Below are positions 31,091-40,950 of a DNA stretch of 45,071 bases, piece after piece. Origin of the DNA: an uncultured Bacilli bacterium (lineage in GTDB: Bacteria > Bacillota_I > Bacilli_A > RFN20 > CAG-826); the NCBI GenBank assembly GCA_944363535.1, contig CALVUG010000005.1, positions 1-45,071 of the forward strand, read 5' to 3'. Position 1 is the first letter of the stretch. Every line of letters begins with the position of its first letter. The position numbers and the translations under genes are program-made. The notes beneath the pieces are model-generated. The model was not told the DNA's origin. It did no database searches and saw nothing but the letters and a program-made list of their open reading frames with translations.

Positions 31091-32703
31091 ATGTCTAAAT
31101 CTTCCATCTTGACTGCAGCTGGTATCTTAGGAAGGCCAGGCATAGTCATAATGTTACCTAATAAAGGAATGACAAATCTAGCACCAGTAGCGAGATTTAC
31201 ATCTCTTACATGCACCTTAAAATCAATAGGAGCATTCTTAATTTTTGGATCATCACTAAAAGATAAAGGAGTCTTAGCCATGCAGACGTAGAAGTTATCA
31301 TATCCTGCTTTAGAAAATTCATCTAATTTCTTTAAGGCAACATCTTCATAAGTTACTTCACTCGCATGATAAACATTTTTGGCGATGCATTCGATCTTAT
31401 CTTTCAAAGGCAAATTTAAATCGTATAAAGGATGATAATTAGAATTACCTTCATCTAATTTTTTAACGACTAAATTAGCTAAATCTTTCGCCCCATTTCC
31501 TCCTTTTAAAAATCCATCGAGGAAAGCGAAATCAAAATGATTAGATTTACACCATTCGATTAGATAATTAATCTCTTCTTTACTATCACCTTTAAAATGG
31601 TTGATAGCGATGACGAATGGAACGCCATATAAAGACATATTTAAAGCATGTCTTTTTAAGTTTTCTAAACCAATTTCTAAAGCTTTTAAATTCTTCTTCG
31701 CACAATTTTTTTCTTCCACTCCACCATGAAGTTTAAGCGCTCTTATGGTGGCCACTAAAACGGCTAAATCAACAGGTAATTGACCGACTCTTGCGGTGAT
31801 ATCAAAGAATTTTTCCGCGCCAAGGTCCGCACCAAAGCCAGCTTCGGTGATGACGATAGGAGAAAGTTTTAAAGCAAGTCTAGTTGCAATTATTGAATTA
31901 GCACCATGTGCGATATTAGCAAACGGCCCACCATGCACTAAACAAGGAGTGTGTTCACTAGTTTGAACGATGTTAGGCTTAATTGCCTCTTTCATCAATT
32001 TTCCGATCGCATGACTTATCTTTAAGTCTTTGATATAGATAGGTTTATTATCGTAAGTGTAAGCTACTAAGATTTCATTGACACGATTTAAAAAATCATC
32101 GAAATCATGCGCGAGGCATAAAATAGCCATCATCTCACTTGCGACAGTAATAAGGAAAGATGAAGCATGTGCTTCTACTCTTTTTTCTCCTTCTGCGACG
32201 CTGATACGTCTTAAGGAACGATCGTTCATGTCGAGCGCTCTTTTCCAGACGATACGATGTGGATCAATTCCTAATTCATTACCTTGATAAATATGATTTT
32301 CGATGACTGCGGACACTAAATTAATCGCGCTAGTTAAGGCGTGCATGTCACCAGTGAAATGTAAATTGATATTTTCACTTGGTTCAATTGTCGACTTACC
32401 GCCACCAGTCGCTCCACCCTTGATACCAAAAACTGGTCCTAAAGAAGGTTCTCTTAAACATAAAAGCGCTTCCTTGTTGATTTTATTTAAGCCTAGACTA
32501 AGAGCGATGCTCGTCGTCGTCTTACCTTCGCCAAGCGAAGTTGGAGTAAGTGCTGTCACTAACACTAATTTGCCATCCGGCTTATCTTTTAAAGTATCTA
32601 AAATAGATAAATCAATCTTTGCCATATAATGTCCATAAGGAATTAGATATTTCTTATCGATATGAGCTTTTTTTGCAACTCTAGTAATGTCTATTAATTG
32701 CAT
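31087..32703 (-). CDS. fhs: formate--tetrahydrofolate ligase
   Basis: It makes 10-formyl-THF from formate, ATP and THF. The P-loop is TPTSLGEGKTTTSIALSLGL near 52-71, with further family blocks GIKGGATGGGKSTIEPSENI near 93-112, PCLVHGGPFANIAHGANS near 250-267 and TEAGFGADLGAEKFFDI near 286-302. Length 538 aa is slightly short of the usual ~555. ATG is preceded by AAGGTGATTAATTT. With glyA (38224) it provides one-carbon units in this genome. It follows tcdA by 3 bases. Confidence 0.96.
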   Translation of the reverse strand: MQLIDITRVAKKAHIDKKYLIPYGHYMAKIDLSILDTLKDKPDGKLVLVTALTPTSLGEGKTTTSIALSLGLNKINKEALLCLREPSLGPVFGIKGGATGGGKSTIEPSENINLHFTGDMHALTSAINLVSAVIENHIYQGNELGIDPHRIVWKRALDMNDRSLRRISVAEGEKRVEAHASSFLITVASEMMAILCLAHDFDDFLNRVNEILVAYTYDNKPIYIKDLKISHAIGKLMKEAIKPNIVQTSEHTPCLVHGGPFANIAHGANSIIATRLALKLSPIVITEAGFGADLGAEKFFDITARVGQLPVDLAVLVATIRALKLHGGVEEKNCAKKNLKALEIGLENLKRHALNMSLYGVPFVIAINHFKGDSKEEINYLIEWCKSNHFDFAFLDGFLKGGNGAKDLANLVVKKLDEGNSNYHPLYDLNLPLKDKIECIAKNVYHASEVTYEDVALKKLDEFSKAGYDNFYVCMAKTPLSFSDDPKIKNAPIDFKVHVRDVNLATGARFVIPLLGNIMTMPGLPKIPAAVKMEDLDI

Positions 32704-32706
32704 AAA

Positions 32707-33399
32707 TTAATCACCTTCTTTTAATAACTTTATCACAATTGAAGCCATAGTTAAGCCAAAACTTTGTGGGACGAACGCTAATGAGGCAAGTTCTTTACCA
32801 CGACTAAGAGGCGGTTCAATCGAATAGACTGCGTAAGCTCTAACGTAGACTTCGCCATCAAGCTCTTTAATCTTATGACGATAAATTTTTGCTAATGCAT
32901 CCCCTTTCGTCTCCATAATTTTTCCAGCTCTTACTAAAGTTGGATCAATTCTTTTAGCCGCGCCCATCGAAGTGATGAGAGGAATATCATTTTTTCTTGC
33001 ATAATCATATAAATTAATTTTATTAGGCATATCATCAATCGCATCCAAAATAAAATCAGGTTGATATTCATCAATTAAAGAATTTAAAGTTGTATCATAA
33101 AATTTAGGCAAAGTTTTAATATCTAAGGAAGGATTAATTTTAAGCAATTTTTCTTTTGCTACTGCAACTTTAAATTTACCTAAATCATTTAAATCGTAAA
33201 GGGCTTGTCTATTGAGATTTGAACTTTCCACTTTATCGCCATCGACGATGAAAAAATGAGTCGCGCCACTACGCACTAAACTTGTAAGTAAAGTAGAGCC
33301 AACCCCGCCTACGCCTACTAAAATAAAACGCGCATTCTTAAACTTTGTAAACGTCTTTTCACCTAATAATTGTTTTGATCTAATAAAAATATCATCCAT
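32707..33399 (-). CDS. tcdA: tRNA threonylcarbamoyladenosine dehydratase
   Basis: An E1-like (ThiF/MoeB-fold) adenylating enzyme that cyclises t6A37 of tRNA to ct6A. The nucleotide loop is VGVGGVGST near 28-36, then IVDGDKVESSNLNRQALY near 50-67 (with the Arg/Asn of the ATP site) and ILDAIDDMPNK near 117-127. The C-terminal SFGLTMASIVIKLL matches TcdA rather than ThiF. It has 230 aa. The start overlaps the miaA stop by 8 bases. It is the third tRNA A37-modifying gene in the run, after miaB and miaA. Confidence 0.9.
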   Translation of the reverse strand: MDDIFIRSKQLLGEKTFTKFKNARFILVGVGGVGSTLLTSLVRSGATHFFIVDGDKVESSNLNRQALYDLNDLGKFKVAVAKEKLLKINPSLDIKTLPKFYDTTLNSLIDEYQPDFILDAIDDMPNKINLYDYARKNDIPLITSMGAAKRIDPTLVRAGKIMETKGDALAKIYRHKIKELDGEVYVRAYAVYSIEPPLSRGKELASLAFVPQSFGLTMASIVIKLLKEGD

Positions 33400-34282
33400 G
33401 TTCTTTTAATCCTAAAATGTATTCTTTTCCTTCCTTTAAGGAATGGACCCAATGCACATCGAATTGATGAGTGAAGAAAGTCATCTGTCTTTTGGCATAT
33501 TTCTTCGTCTTACTTTTCATAATATTTAGAGCTTCTTCTAAAGAAATTTCTTCTTCTAAATAACGTAAGATTTCTTGATAACCTATCGCATCAACTTTTC
33601 TTAAGGAAGATTCATCCACTTCTTTTAGATGTTTAACTTCTTCAATTAAGCCATGTTTTACCATCAAATCGACTCTTTTTTCGATGCGTGAATATAATTC
33701 TTCACGCGGTATATCTAATCCAACAATATAGCAAGGATAAATCATTTTATGCTCTTGTTCTTTTTCTAATTGAGACTTCGTCTTACCATTCATCAAATAG
33801 ATTTCGATCGCTCTTAAGACACGTCTTCTATTTTTAAAATGAATTTTATTCGCACTTTCTAAATCGATTTTTTCTAGAGCTTTGTGTAAGGCAACGTCAT
33901 CTAATTTTTCGTATTCTTTTAAATCGACGCTACCGCGTTCAAATTCGCTAAATTGGTAGTCATATAAAATGGCTCTTAAATATAAACCTGAACCACCCAC
34001 TAAGACGATATTTTTCTTCTCTTTTAAAAGTTTATCGATGAGGGCTCTCGCCTTCTTTTGAAAGCTCATGATATTATTTCTTTCCTTAATCGATAAATTA
34101 GAAATGAAATGATGAGTGACGCTTTTAAGTTCTTCACTAGAGGGTTTATTCACGCCAATATTTAGTTCATCATACATCTGATAAGCATCGAAGTTGATGA
34201 TGTCCGCGTCTAAAATTTTAGCGACTTCGATCGCTAAATCAGATTTATGTGACGCTGTCGGGCCGACGATTGCCACCATCAT
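33392..34282 (-). CDS. miaA: tRNA dimethylallyltransferase
   Basis: It adds a dimethylallyl group to A37 of tRNAs reading UNN codons, the step before MiaB. The P-loop is IVGPTASHKSDLA near 5-17; the position that is Gly in GxxxxGK[ST] is His here. DAYQMYDELNIGVNKPS near 34-50, LVGGSGLYLRAIL near 99-111 and NRRRVLRAIE near 155-165 follow. The frame extends to an ATG at 34339, but the family start pattern favours the ATG at 34282 (or 34279), which gives 296 aa. No Shine-Dalgarno; a TATACT box ends 8 nt before. The isoprenoid donor would come from the MEP pathway genes seen here. Confidence 0.92.
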   Translation of the reverse strand: MMVAIVGPTASHKSDLAIEVAKILDADIINFDAYQMYDELNIGVNKPSSEELKSVTHHFISNLSIKERNNIMSFQKKARALIDKLLKEKKNIVLVGGSGLYLRAILYDYQFSEFERGSVDLKEYEKLDDVALHKALEKIDLESANKIHFKNRRRVLRAIEIYLMNGKTKSQLEKEQEHKMIYPCYIVGLDIPREELYSRIEKRVDLMVKHGLIEEVKHLKEVDESSLRKVDAIGYQEILRYLEEEISLEEALNIMKSKTKKYAKRQMTFFTHQFDVHWVHSLKEGKEYILGLKEHG

Positions 34283-34304
34283 ATAAGTAAAGTATAAACT
34301 AATT

Positions 34305-34625
34305 TCAATTATTTTTTGAGAGTAGACTAGCAATTTCATCTAATAAGATGAGACATTCTTCTTTCGCTCTTTTAAAATTGAAGACGATAGGATCTGAATT
34401 ATATTGTTCTTCTAATCTTAAATATTCTTCTTTATAGCGAACATATTTTTCTTTATCAAGAGCGAATTTAGACATATTTTGTTTCGCTTCATCAATCTCT
34501 TTTTGAAGTTTGATTAAAGAAGCATCCGCGTCCAATTTAGCTTTTAGTTTAAAATATTGTTTGACGCATTCTTCATTCATCACATCATCTTTTAATTTTT
34601 GGATGAGTAATTCTAATTCATCCAT
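34305..34625 (-). CDS. ymcA: YlbF/YmcA family protein (RicA-like)
   Basis: 106 aa, all helical, with the heptad-like YlbF/YmcA pattern (EECVKQYFKLKAKLDADASL, EIDEAKQNM). YmcA (RicA) with YlbF and YaaT forms a complex that directs RNase Y to cleave operon mRNAs. Here it lies immediately after rny and miaB, the same order as in Bacillus, which supports RicA. It overlaps miaB by 8 bases. No YlbF or YaaT gene is in the window. The assignment within the family rests mainly on context. Confidence 0.8.
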   Translation of the reverse strand: MDELELLIQKLKDDVMNEECVKQYFKLKAKLDADASLIKLQKEIDEAKQNMSKFALDKEKYVRYKEEYLRLEEQYNSDPIVFNFKRAKEECLILLDEIASLLSKNN

Positions 34626-36057
34626 CTACTCTTTCTCCAATTAAAGAATAAGTATGAGATGCAATGATTTTAACTTTGATAATTTTACCAATTAAAGACG
34701 CATCACCTTCGACGTGCACTAGTTTAAATTCTTCGGTGTAGCCACTCACGAAGCGAGGATCTTTTTTCGATACTTCTTCGATAAGAACATCATAAGTCTT
34801 ACCCACCATAGCGGTAGAAAGTCGTTCGATGATCTTTTCGCTCGTCTTGCTAAGACGATTGAAACGTTCGTGTTTTATTTCATCGCTAATTTGATTTTGC
34901 ATGATTGTCGCTGGAGTAAAAGGTCGAGGCGAATAGATGAAAGTAAATAAAGAAGCGTATTCTACTTCTTCAACTAAAGATAATGTATCTAAGAAATCTT
35001 CTTCGCTTTCACCAGGGAAGCCGACGATGATATCGCTACTTAAAGCGACGTGAGGAATCTTTTCTTTAATTTTTCTTACTAAAGATAAATATCCTTCACG
35101 GTCATAACGACGATTCATCGCTTTTAACACTTTCGAAGAACCACTCTGTACCGGTAGATGAATATATTTCATGATATTATCGTACTTAGCGATAACTTCG
35201 ATTAAAGCATCGTCAAAATCGAAAGGATGGGAGGTAATAAATCTTAATCTTTTTACACCAGTTTTCGCTACTTCTTCTAAAAGAAGAGCAAAATTTGTCC
35301 CATCTTTTAAATCTTTCCCATACGCATTAACGTTTTGCCCAAGCAATGTAATATCAAGATAACCATCTTTCACTAATTGTTCACATTCTTTTAAAACATC
35401 TCTTAAGGCTCTAGAGCGTTCCCTTCCACGCGTCGAAGGAACGATGCAATATGAACAAAATTTATCGCAACCATACATGATGTTGACGAAAGCTTTAAAT
35501 TTTTCTTTTCTGGTCGAGGGTAAATTTTCGACCACTTCACCGCTCGAAGATAAGATGTCGACGAACTTTTCATCATCGATGAAAGCACGCTTAAGGAAAA
35601 TTGGTAACTTCGCGATATCGTGCGTGCCGAACATGAAGTCGATGTGTGGGTAAGTTTTTAATATTTTTTCGACGATAGGTGGCTCTAAGGCCATACATCC
35701 GCAAAGAGCAATTTTCATTTGAGGATGAAGTTTTTTAATTGGCTTAAGGGAACCAATTTCACCATAGACCTTCTCTTCAGCGTTTTCTCTTACCGCGCAC
35801 GTATTTAAGATGACTAAATCAGCTTCTTCTTTTTTACTCGTTTCTTTCATCCCAAATTCTTTTAAGATGCCGAGCATTATTTCTTCATCACGAATATTAG
35901 CCTGGCAGCCATACGTACGGATGTAAACTTTCTTCCCTTTTAATAGGCTTAAATCATCTTCCCCTTTTTGATAATTACGACGAGAAAAGGGCGCATTGAT
36001 TTTAATGCGCGCCTTTTTAAAATCAGGGAATGAATAAATTTTATATTTATCTAACAT
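34618..36057 (-). CDS. miaB: tRNA-2-methylthio-N6-dimethylallyladenosine synthase
   Basis: A radical SAM methylthiotransferase. The N-terminal UPF0004 domain has the auxiliary-cluster Cys in TYGCQAN near 47-53, NTCAVRENAEEK near 85-96 and LCGCMALE near 118-125. The radical SAM motif is YGCDKFCSYCIVPSTRGRER near 194-213 (CxxxCxxC). A C-terminal TRAM domain covers about 405-475. Length 479 aa is normal. It acts after MiaA, which is encoded two genes downstream. It starts 2 bases after rny. It depends on SAM (metK) and iron-sulfur supply (nfu). Confidence 0.96.
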   Translation of the reverse strand: MLDKYKIYSFPDFKKARIKINAPFSRRNYQKGEDDLSLLKGKKVYIRTYGCQANIRDEEIMLGILKEFGMKETSKKEEADLVILNTCAVRENAEEKVYGEIGSLKPIKKLHPQMKIALCGCMALEPPIVEKILKTYPHIDFMFGTHDIAKLPIFLKRAFIDDEKFVDILSSSGEVVENLPSTRKEKFKAFVNIMYGCDKFCSYCIVPSTRGRERSRALRDVLKECEQLVKDGYLDITLLGQNVNAYGKDLKDGTNFALLLEEVAKTGVKRLRFITSHPFDFDDALIEVIAKYDNIMKYIHLPVQSGSSKVLKAMNRRYDREGYLSLVRKIKEKIPHVALSSDIIVGFPGESEEDFLDTLSLVEEVEYASLFTFIYSPRPFTPATIMQNQISDEIKHERFNRLSKTSEKIIERLSTAMVGKTYDVLIEEVSKKDPRFVSGYTEEFKLVHVEGDASLIGKIIKVKIIASHTYSLIGERVDG

Positions 36058-36059
36058 AC

Positions 36060-37625
36060 CTATTTGGCAGTTTCTACCGCACGATATTCACGGATGACAC
36101 TCACCTTAATTTGACCAGGATAAGTCATCTCATTTTCGATACGTTCACGTATATCTTGGGCTAATTTATAAGCTTGTAAGTCATCAATTTTTTCTGGGAC
36201 GACCATCACTCTTACTTCACGACCAGATTGCATCGCATAAGATTGATAGACACCATCGTAAGATTTACAAATTTCTTCGAGTTGTTCGATACGTTTGACG
36301 TAATTTTCTAAAATTTCACTACGCGCACCTGGACGAGCCGCACTTAACGTATCCGCAGCTTGGGTTAAAACAGCATAGACGGATTTAGGTTCGACGTCTC
36401 CATGGTGCGATTCGATAGCGTTGATGACGACATCTGGTTCACCGTATTTTTTAGCAAGTCTAACACCTACTTCGACGTGCGATCCTTCTAATTCGAAATC
36501 CGCGGACTTACCGATATCGTGTAATAAGCCACATCTTCGAGCGATATTAGGATCTAAACCTAATTCAGAAGCCATCATACCGCAAAGATAAGCCACTTCC
36601 ATCGAATGTTGATAAGCATTTTGACCATAAGAAGTACGGAATTTCATACGGCCGACGTATTCAAGTAATTCTTTGTTGATACGCGGTAAACCTAATTTGA
36701 AGGCAGCTTCTTGACCAGCTTCACGCGTCAAAGTTTGAATTTCATTTTTAACTTTTTCGACAACTTCTTCGATACGACCAGGTTGAATTCTTCCATCTTG
36801 AATTAGATATTCAAGCGAGCGACGAGCGATCTCTCTTCTGATCGGATCAAAACAAGAGACGGTAATAACTTCAGGTGTATCATCGATAATTAAATCGACG
36901 CCGAGAAGTTGTTCTAAGGAACGAATGTTACGGCCTTCACGACCGATGATACGACCTTTCATCTCATCGTTTGGAAGTGAGACGACTGAGACAGTCTTTT
37001 CTGTCGTCACTTCTTGGGCGTATTTATTCATCGCTTCAGCGAGAAGTTCACGTGCCTTATTATCCGCTTCTTCCTTCGCTTCATCTTCGCGGTTTTTAAT
37101 GTAAGCGGTCATCTCTTTAGAAACTTTGGATTCCACGCGTTTAAATAATTCATCGCGCGCTTCTTGTAAAGACATCTGAGCGACTTTTTCAAGTTCACTG
37201 ATGATGGAATCGATCTTTTCTTGTAAAGTAGCTTCTTTCTTATCGATTTCTTTGTTGCGACGAGCAATTTGTTCATTTTTCTCTTCTAAGACGTTTTCTT
37301 TTTGTAAGAGAGCTTGGTCGCGTCGATCGATACTTTGCTCACGTGAGAATAACTTATCTTCCTGCGATTGTAATTCTCTTTTCTTTTCGCGAATTTCTTT
37401 TTCCGCTTCTTGTTTCATTTCATAAACTGTTTGTTTACCATCAATTTGGGCATTCTTGACGATGTGATCAGCCTTTACTTCCGCATCCTTTATAATACGC
37501 GCAGCTTGTTTATTCGCTTTTTTCTTTTTAAGAATTGGCAAAAATAAAGTCGCTAGGATGTAACCGACGAGGGCGAGAAATAAAACGACACTAATCACGA
37601 GTAATGTGATTTCTAAATTTGTCAT
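36060..37625 (-). CDS. rny: ribonuclease Y
   Basis: A membrane-anchored endoribonuclease that starts bulk mRNA decay. The N-terminal membrane helix (about 5-30, [20 protein letters not shown]) is followed by a long coiled coil (about 35-200), a KH RNA-binding domain (about 210-275, [21 protein letters not shown]), and the HD domain with [10 protein letters not shown] near 370 and [16 protein letters not shown]. Length 521 aa is typical. ATG has AAAGGAGAAC upstream. The leader carries a perfect inverted repeat (37643-37661). It heads the rny-miaB-ymcA-miaA-tcdA-fhs run. Confidence 0.97.
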   Translation of the reverse strand: MTNLEITLLVISVVLFLALVGYILATLFLPILKKKKANKQAARIIKDAEVKADHIVKNAQIDGKQTVYEMKQEAEKEIREKKRELQSQEDKLFSREQSIDRRDQALLQKENVLEEKNEQIARRNKEIDKKEATLQEKIDSIISELEKVAQMSLQEARDELFKRVESKVSKEMTAYIKNREDEAKEEADNKARELLAEAMNKYAQEVTTEKTVSVVSLPNDEMKGRIIGREGRNIRSLEQLLGVDLIIDDTPEVITVSCFDPIRREIARRSLEYLIQDGRIQPGRIEEVVEKVKNEIQTLTREAGQEAAFKLGLPRINKELLEYVGRMKFRTSYGQNAYQHSMEVAYLCGMMASELGLDPNIARRCGLLHDIGKSADFELEGSHVEVGVRLAKKYGEPDVVINAIESHHGDVEPKSVYAVLTQAADTLSAARPGARSEILENYVKRIEQLEEICKSYDGVYQSYAMQSGREVRVMVVPEKIDDLQAYKLAQDIRERIENEMTYPGQIKVSVIREYRAVETAK

Positions 37626-37642
37626 ATGTTCTCCTTTATCTA

Positions 37643-37661
37643 CTTTGTAGATATTACAAAG
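37643..37661 (-). promoter_or_regulatory. inverted repeat next to the rny ribosome binding site
   Basis: CTTTGTA-GATAT-TACAAAG (plus strand) is a perfect 7-bp inverted repeat located about 10 bases before AAGGAG on the minus strand. It could be an RNA hairpin or an operator. The rest of the 248-base gap up to 37873 contains AT-rich promoter sequence and no gene. Confidence 0.45.
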
Positions 37662-37837
37662 ATTACCTATAATATTACCAAGATAAAAAATTTCTAACTA
37701 GGCAAAGATGTAGATGTAAATTGGATTGCTCCACTTGATTCTTTTAAAGTGTTTGAGAATCTATAGGTAAGTAGCGTTAAGTTTTTTGCTACGTTTAAAT
37801 TATATTACAAAATCAAATAAAAGATATAACTACTTTT

Positions 37838-37866
37838 TTGCTTAAAATAAAATTTATTTATAAAAT
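37838..37866 (+). promoter_or_regulatory. promoter of the membrane-anchored small protein, predicted leaderless
   Basis: TTGCTT (37838-37843), exactly 17 nt, TAAAAT (37861-37866), then 7 nt to the ATG at 37874. The first transcribed base would be the A of the start codon. Confidence 0.6.
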
Positions 37867-37873
37867 AGTAGAC

Positions 37874-38227
37874 ATGAATTTCACTTTGAAAAGATTAATC
37901 TCATCGATCATTTCCTTCTTCGTCGCTCTAGGAGTAGGAATTGCTATCTTTTTCATCGTTAGAGCGTTCCAAGATGAAAATTATGTTTTAGAAACGCCAA
38001 CGCAATTAAGTTATGACTTAGAAAGTCAAACCCTCACTTGGTTAGAAGTTGAACACGCTGACGCCTACATCGTAAAGATCGATGAATCAATCACCGAACA
38101 AGTTAATGAAAATTATCTACATTACGAAATAGAAAAAACGACCGCTTTCGTCGTCCAGGCCATCGACACATCAAATACCTATGAGCCGAGTGCTAATTCG
38201 GTCGCTTTAATCGTGACAATCAATTAA
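37874..38227 (+). CDS. membrane-anchored small extracellular protein (117 aa)
   Basis: The N-terminal membrane anchor (about residues 8-29, ISSIISFFVALGVGIAIFFIV) is followed by a single beta-rich extracellular domain of about 80 residues (TPTQLSYDLESQTLTWLEVE, ADAYIVKIDE, TAFVVQAID) that looks like a fibronectin type III-like fold. No catalytic motif. The TTG at 37838 belongs to the -35 box; the ATG at 37874 is chosen. It overlaps glyA on the other strand by 4 bases at the 3' end. The function is unknown. Confidence 0.7.
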   Translation: MNFTLKRLISSIISFFVALGVGIAIFFIVRAFQDENYVLETPTQLSYDLESQTLTWLEVEHADAYIVKIDESITEQVNENYLHYEIEKTTAFVVQAIDTSNTYEPSANSVALIVTIN

Positions 38228-39432
38228 ATTTCTTCAACTTTTCTTAAAGAAGAAGTAATAGTAAGAACCTGATTTCTAGCTTCTTCTTTATCTAACTTCT
38301 TAGAAAGATAAGAATGAATAATATGCGCAACTAAACGCGCTTGACTTACATTTAATCCTCTCGTCGTAAGAGCGGCAAAACCGATACGTAAACCAGAAGT
38401 GACAGTTGGTTTTTCATCGTCGAATGGAAGCATATTTTTATTGACCGTGATACCAATTTCAGACAATAAATTTTCAGCTTCTTTACCCGTGATTTGATAG
38501 GATTTTTTCGTATTGAGTAAGAATAGATGCGTCTCGGTACCAGAGACTTCCGCTCCAAGTTTTAATAGTTCATCATGACAAGCTTTCGTGTTAAGTAAAA
38601 TATTACTTGCGTATGCTTGAAAAGCCTCTGAACTTGCTTCTTCAAAGCACATCGCCTTTGCAGCGATGATATGTTCAAGCGGTCCGCCTTGGACGCCAGG
38701 AAAACAAGCTTTATTAACTTTTTTAATAATTTCTTCACTATTAGTAAGAATGATTCCGCCTCTTGGTCCACGCAAAGTTTTATGCGTCGTCGAAGTCGCA
38801 ACATCGACGTAACTTAAAGGATTAGGAATAGCTTTACCAGCGATGAGTCCAGCGATATGAGCGATGTCCGCCATAAGGTAAGCACCTACTTCATCTGCGA
38901 TAGCACGTAATCTTTTAAAATCGATGATGAAAGGATAAGCGCTGAAACCAGCTAGTAAAATCTTCGGCTTAATTTCGCGTGCCATCTTCAAAATTAAATC
39001 GTAATCGAGACGACCATCCGCGCCTAGCGTATAATGATGTACTTCGTAAAGTTTAGATGAAAAATTGACTGGTGAACCATGTGATAAATGACCGCCTTGG
39101 TCGAGCGATAAAGATAAAATTTTATCGTGTTCATTTAAAAGTGCCATATAGGTAATCATGTTCGCTTGCGAACCTGAATGAGGTTGAACATTCGCAAACT
39201 TCACACCGAATAGATGAGTGACTCGAGCAATCGCTAATTCTTCGACGCTATCGACGTTTTCGCATCCCCCATAATAACGGCGGTGAGGATAACCTTCCGC
39301 ATATTTATTAGTGAAGATGCTACCAGCGAATAATCTGACATTTTTAGAAGCAAAATTTTCGCTTGCAATGAGGTTTAATTCTTCGTTTTGTCTTTTTGTT
39401 TCTAATTCTAATAATTCAAATAATTTATCCAT
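38224..39432 (-). CDS. glyA: serine hydroxymethyltransferase
   Basis: A PLP enzyme that converts serine and THF to glycine and methylene-THF. Motifs: NLIASENFASKNV near 19-31, YPHRRYYGGCENVD near 48-61, LSLDQGGHLSHGSPVNF near 106-123, DIAHIAGLIAGK near 190-201, and the PLP Lys in STTHKTLRGPRGG near 216-228. Length 402 aa is slightly short but complete. It is the last gene after recA (7-base gap) in the gpsB-to-glyA run. Confidence 0.97.
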   Translation of the reverse strand: MDKLFELLELETKRQNEELNLIASENFASKNVRLFAGSIFTNKYAEGYPHRRYYGGCENVDSVEELAIARVTHLFGVKFANVQPHSGSQANMITYMALLNEHDKILSLSLDQGGHLSHGSPVNFSSKLYEVHHYTLGADGRLDYDLILKMAREIKPKILLAGFSAYPFIIDFKRLRAIADEVGAYLMADIAHIAGLIAGKAIPNPLSYVDVATSTTHKTLRGPRGGIILTNSEEIIKKVNKACFPGVQGGPLEHIIAAKAMCFEEASSEAFQAYASNILLNTKACHDELLKLGAEVSGTETHLFLLNTKKSYQITGKEAENLLSEIGITVNKNMLPFDDEKPTVTSGLRIGFAALTTRGLNVSQARLVAHIIHSYLSKKLDKEEARNQVLTITSSLRKVEEI

Positions 39433-39439
39433 ATATATG

Positions 39440-40441
39440 TTACGCTACGACGCCATCTTTGATGCGTCCTAATAATTCTTCTTCTAAATCTTTATTTTGA
39501 CGAATGTATTCTTTTAAAGTTTCTCTTCCTTGTCCTAATCGACGATCATTATATTCGTACCAAGAACCAGATTTTTTGATGATGCCCATATCGACCGCCA
39601 CATCAAGAATTTCACCTTCTTTAGAAATACCTTTGCCATAGATGATATCAATCTTACAAGTCTTAAATGGCGGAGCGACTTTATTTTTGACGACCTTGAC
39701 AGTGCAAATATTACCGATGATATTTGCCCCTTCTTTGATAGCTTCGCTACGACGAATATCAATTCTCACACTCGCATAGAATTTTAAAGCACGACCGCCA
39801 GAAGTCGTTTCAGGATTACCATACATCACCCCAACTTTTTCTCTTAGTTGGTTGATGAAGATAACTGTGCAATTAGATTTATTTAAGATACCCGCTAATT
39901 TTCTCATCGCCTTAGACATAAGACGCGCTTGTGAACCTACTAAAGAATCTGACATGACGCCATCTAGTTCAGCCTGCGGCACTAAAGCAGCGACGCTATC
40001 GACGATGATGATATCTAATGCTTTCGAACTGACGAGCATATCGACGATATCTAAAGCTTGTTCACCACTGTCAGGTTGAGCCAAAATTAAATCGTCAATG
40101 TTCACTCCTAAATTATGAGCGTATTCAGGATCGATGCTATGCTCCGCATCGATGAAAGCAGCCTTTCCACCTTTCTTTTGGGCTTCCGCAATCGCGTGCA
40201 ACGCTAAAGTAGTCTTACCACTCGATTCAGGACCAAATATTTCGATGATTCTTCCGCGCGGATAACCACCTACGCCTAACGCGGCATCCATTAATAAAGA
40301 ACCAGATGATATCACATCCGTCTCCACGTCTGGGCGATCGCCTAATTTCATGATGGAACCTTTTCCAAAGGTTTTTTCGATTTGTTTTAGCGTCTCTTCT
40401 AAAACTTTGTCTTTGTTATTGCTCATTTCTTCTTTGGCCAT
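39440..40441 (-). CDS. recA: recombinase RecA
   Basis: The strand-exchange and SOS co-protease ATPase. Walker [14 protein letters not shown] near 70-82, Walker B-like [12 protein letters not shown] near 140-151, L1/L2 loop region with [21 protein letters not shown] near 197-217. Length 333 aa, with a short C-terminal tail. ATG has GAGAGGTAAAAATT upstream. The neighbour cinA is upstream, as in Bacillus. No SOS box was recognised; the gene is internal to an operon. Confidence 0.98.
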   Translation of the reverse strand: MAKEEMSNNKDKVLEETLKQIEKTFGKGSIMKLGDRPDVETDVISSGSLLMDAALGVGGYPRGRIIEIFGPESSGKTTLALHAIAEAQKKGGKAAFIDAEHSIDPEYAHNLGVNIDDLILAQPDSGEQALDIVDMLVSSKALDIIIVDSVAALVPQAELDGVMSDSLVGSQARLMSKAMRKLAGILNKSNCTVIFINQLREKVGVMYGNPETTSGGRALKFYASVRIDIRRSEAIKEGANIIGNICTVKVVKNKVAPPFKTCKIDIIYGKGISKEGEILDVAVDMGIIKKSGSWYEYNDRRLGQGRETLKEYIRQNKDLEEELLGRIKDGVVA

Positions 40442-40476
40442 AATTTTTACCTCTCACTATATTAATACACGCTTTT

Positions 40477-40950
40477 TTAGTAGATGCTGCGTAAAAAATG
40501 ATCCAATTTTTCAAAAGCGAGACTAATCGATTTATTTCTTACTTCTTCTCTAGAACCATGTAGATGCATCTCATAAATTCTCGTCGATCTTTCGGAATCG
40601 ATGCACATATAACATAATCCAACCGTCTTATCTTCTTCCGCACCTGGACCCGCATTACCAGTGAAAGAAATACCGATGTCCGCGTTTAGTTTAAGACGCG
40701 CGCCACGCGCCATTTCAAAAGCACATTCTTTCGATATGACACCGAAATCTAAAATAGTTTTTAAACTTACTCCTAATAGTTTAGCTTTACTTGCGGGAGT
40801 ATACGTAACTACCGCCCCATTGAAGACCATCGAAGCACCTGGCACATCGGTGATAGATTTAGCAAATAAGCCACCCGTATAAGATTCCCCGCTAGCGATC
40901 GTGCGGTGACGGTCTTTTAATAATAAGACGATATCCTTGCTAGTTACCAT
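40477..40950 (-). CDS. pncC: CinA C-terminal domain protein (nicotinamide-nucleotide amidohydrolase)
   Basis: Only the CinA C-terminal (PncC) domain of 157 aa is present: SGESYTGGLFAKSITDVPGA near 16-35, FNGAVVTYTPASKAKLLGV near 38-56, and GISFTGNAGPG near 92-102. PncC deamidates nicotinamide mononucleotide to nicotinate mononucleotide for NAD recycling. The N-terminal MoCF-like domain of full-length CinA is absent, which is common for stand-alone PncC. It lies between pgsA (sharing one base) and recA. The gene could also be called cinA. Confidence 0.9.
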   Translation of the reverse strand: MVTSKDIVLLLKDRHRTIASGESYTGGLFAKSITDVPGASMVFNGAVVTYTPASKAKLLGVSLKTILDFGVISKECAFEMARGARLKLNADIGISFTGNAGPGAEEDKTVGLCYMCIDSERSTRIYEMHLHGSREEVRNKSISLAFEKLDHFLRSIY

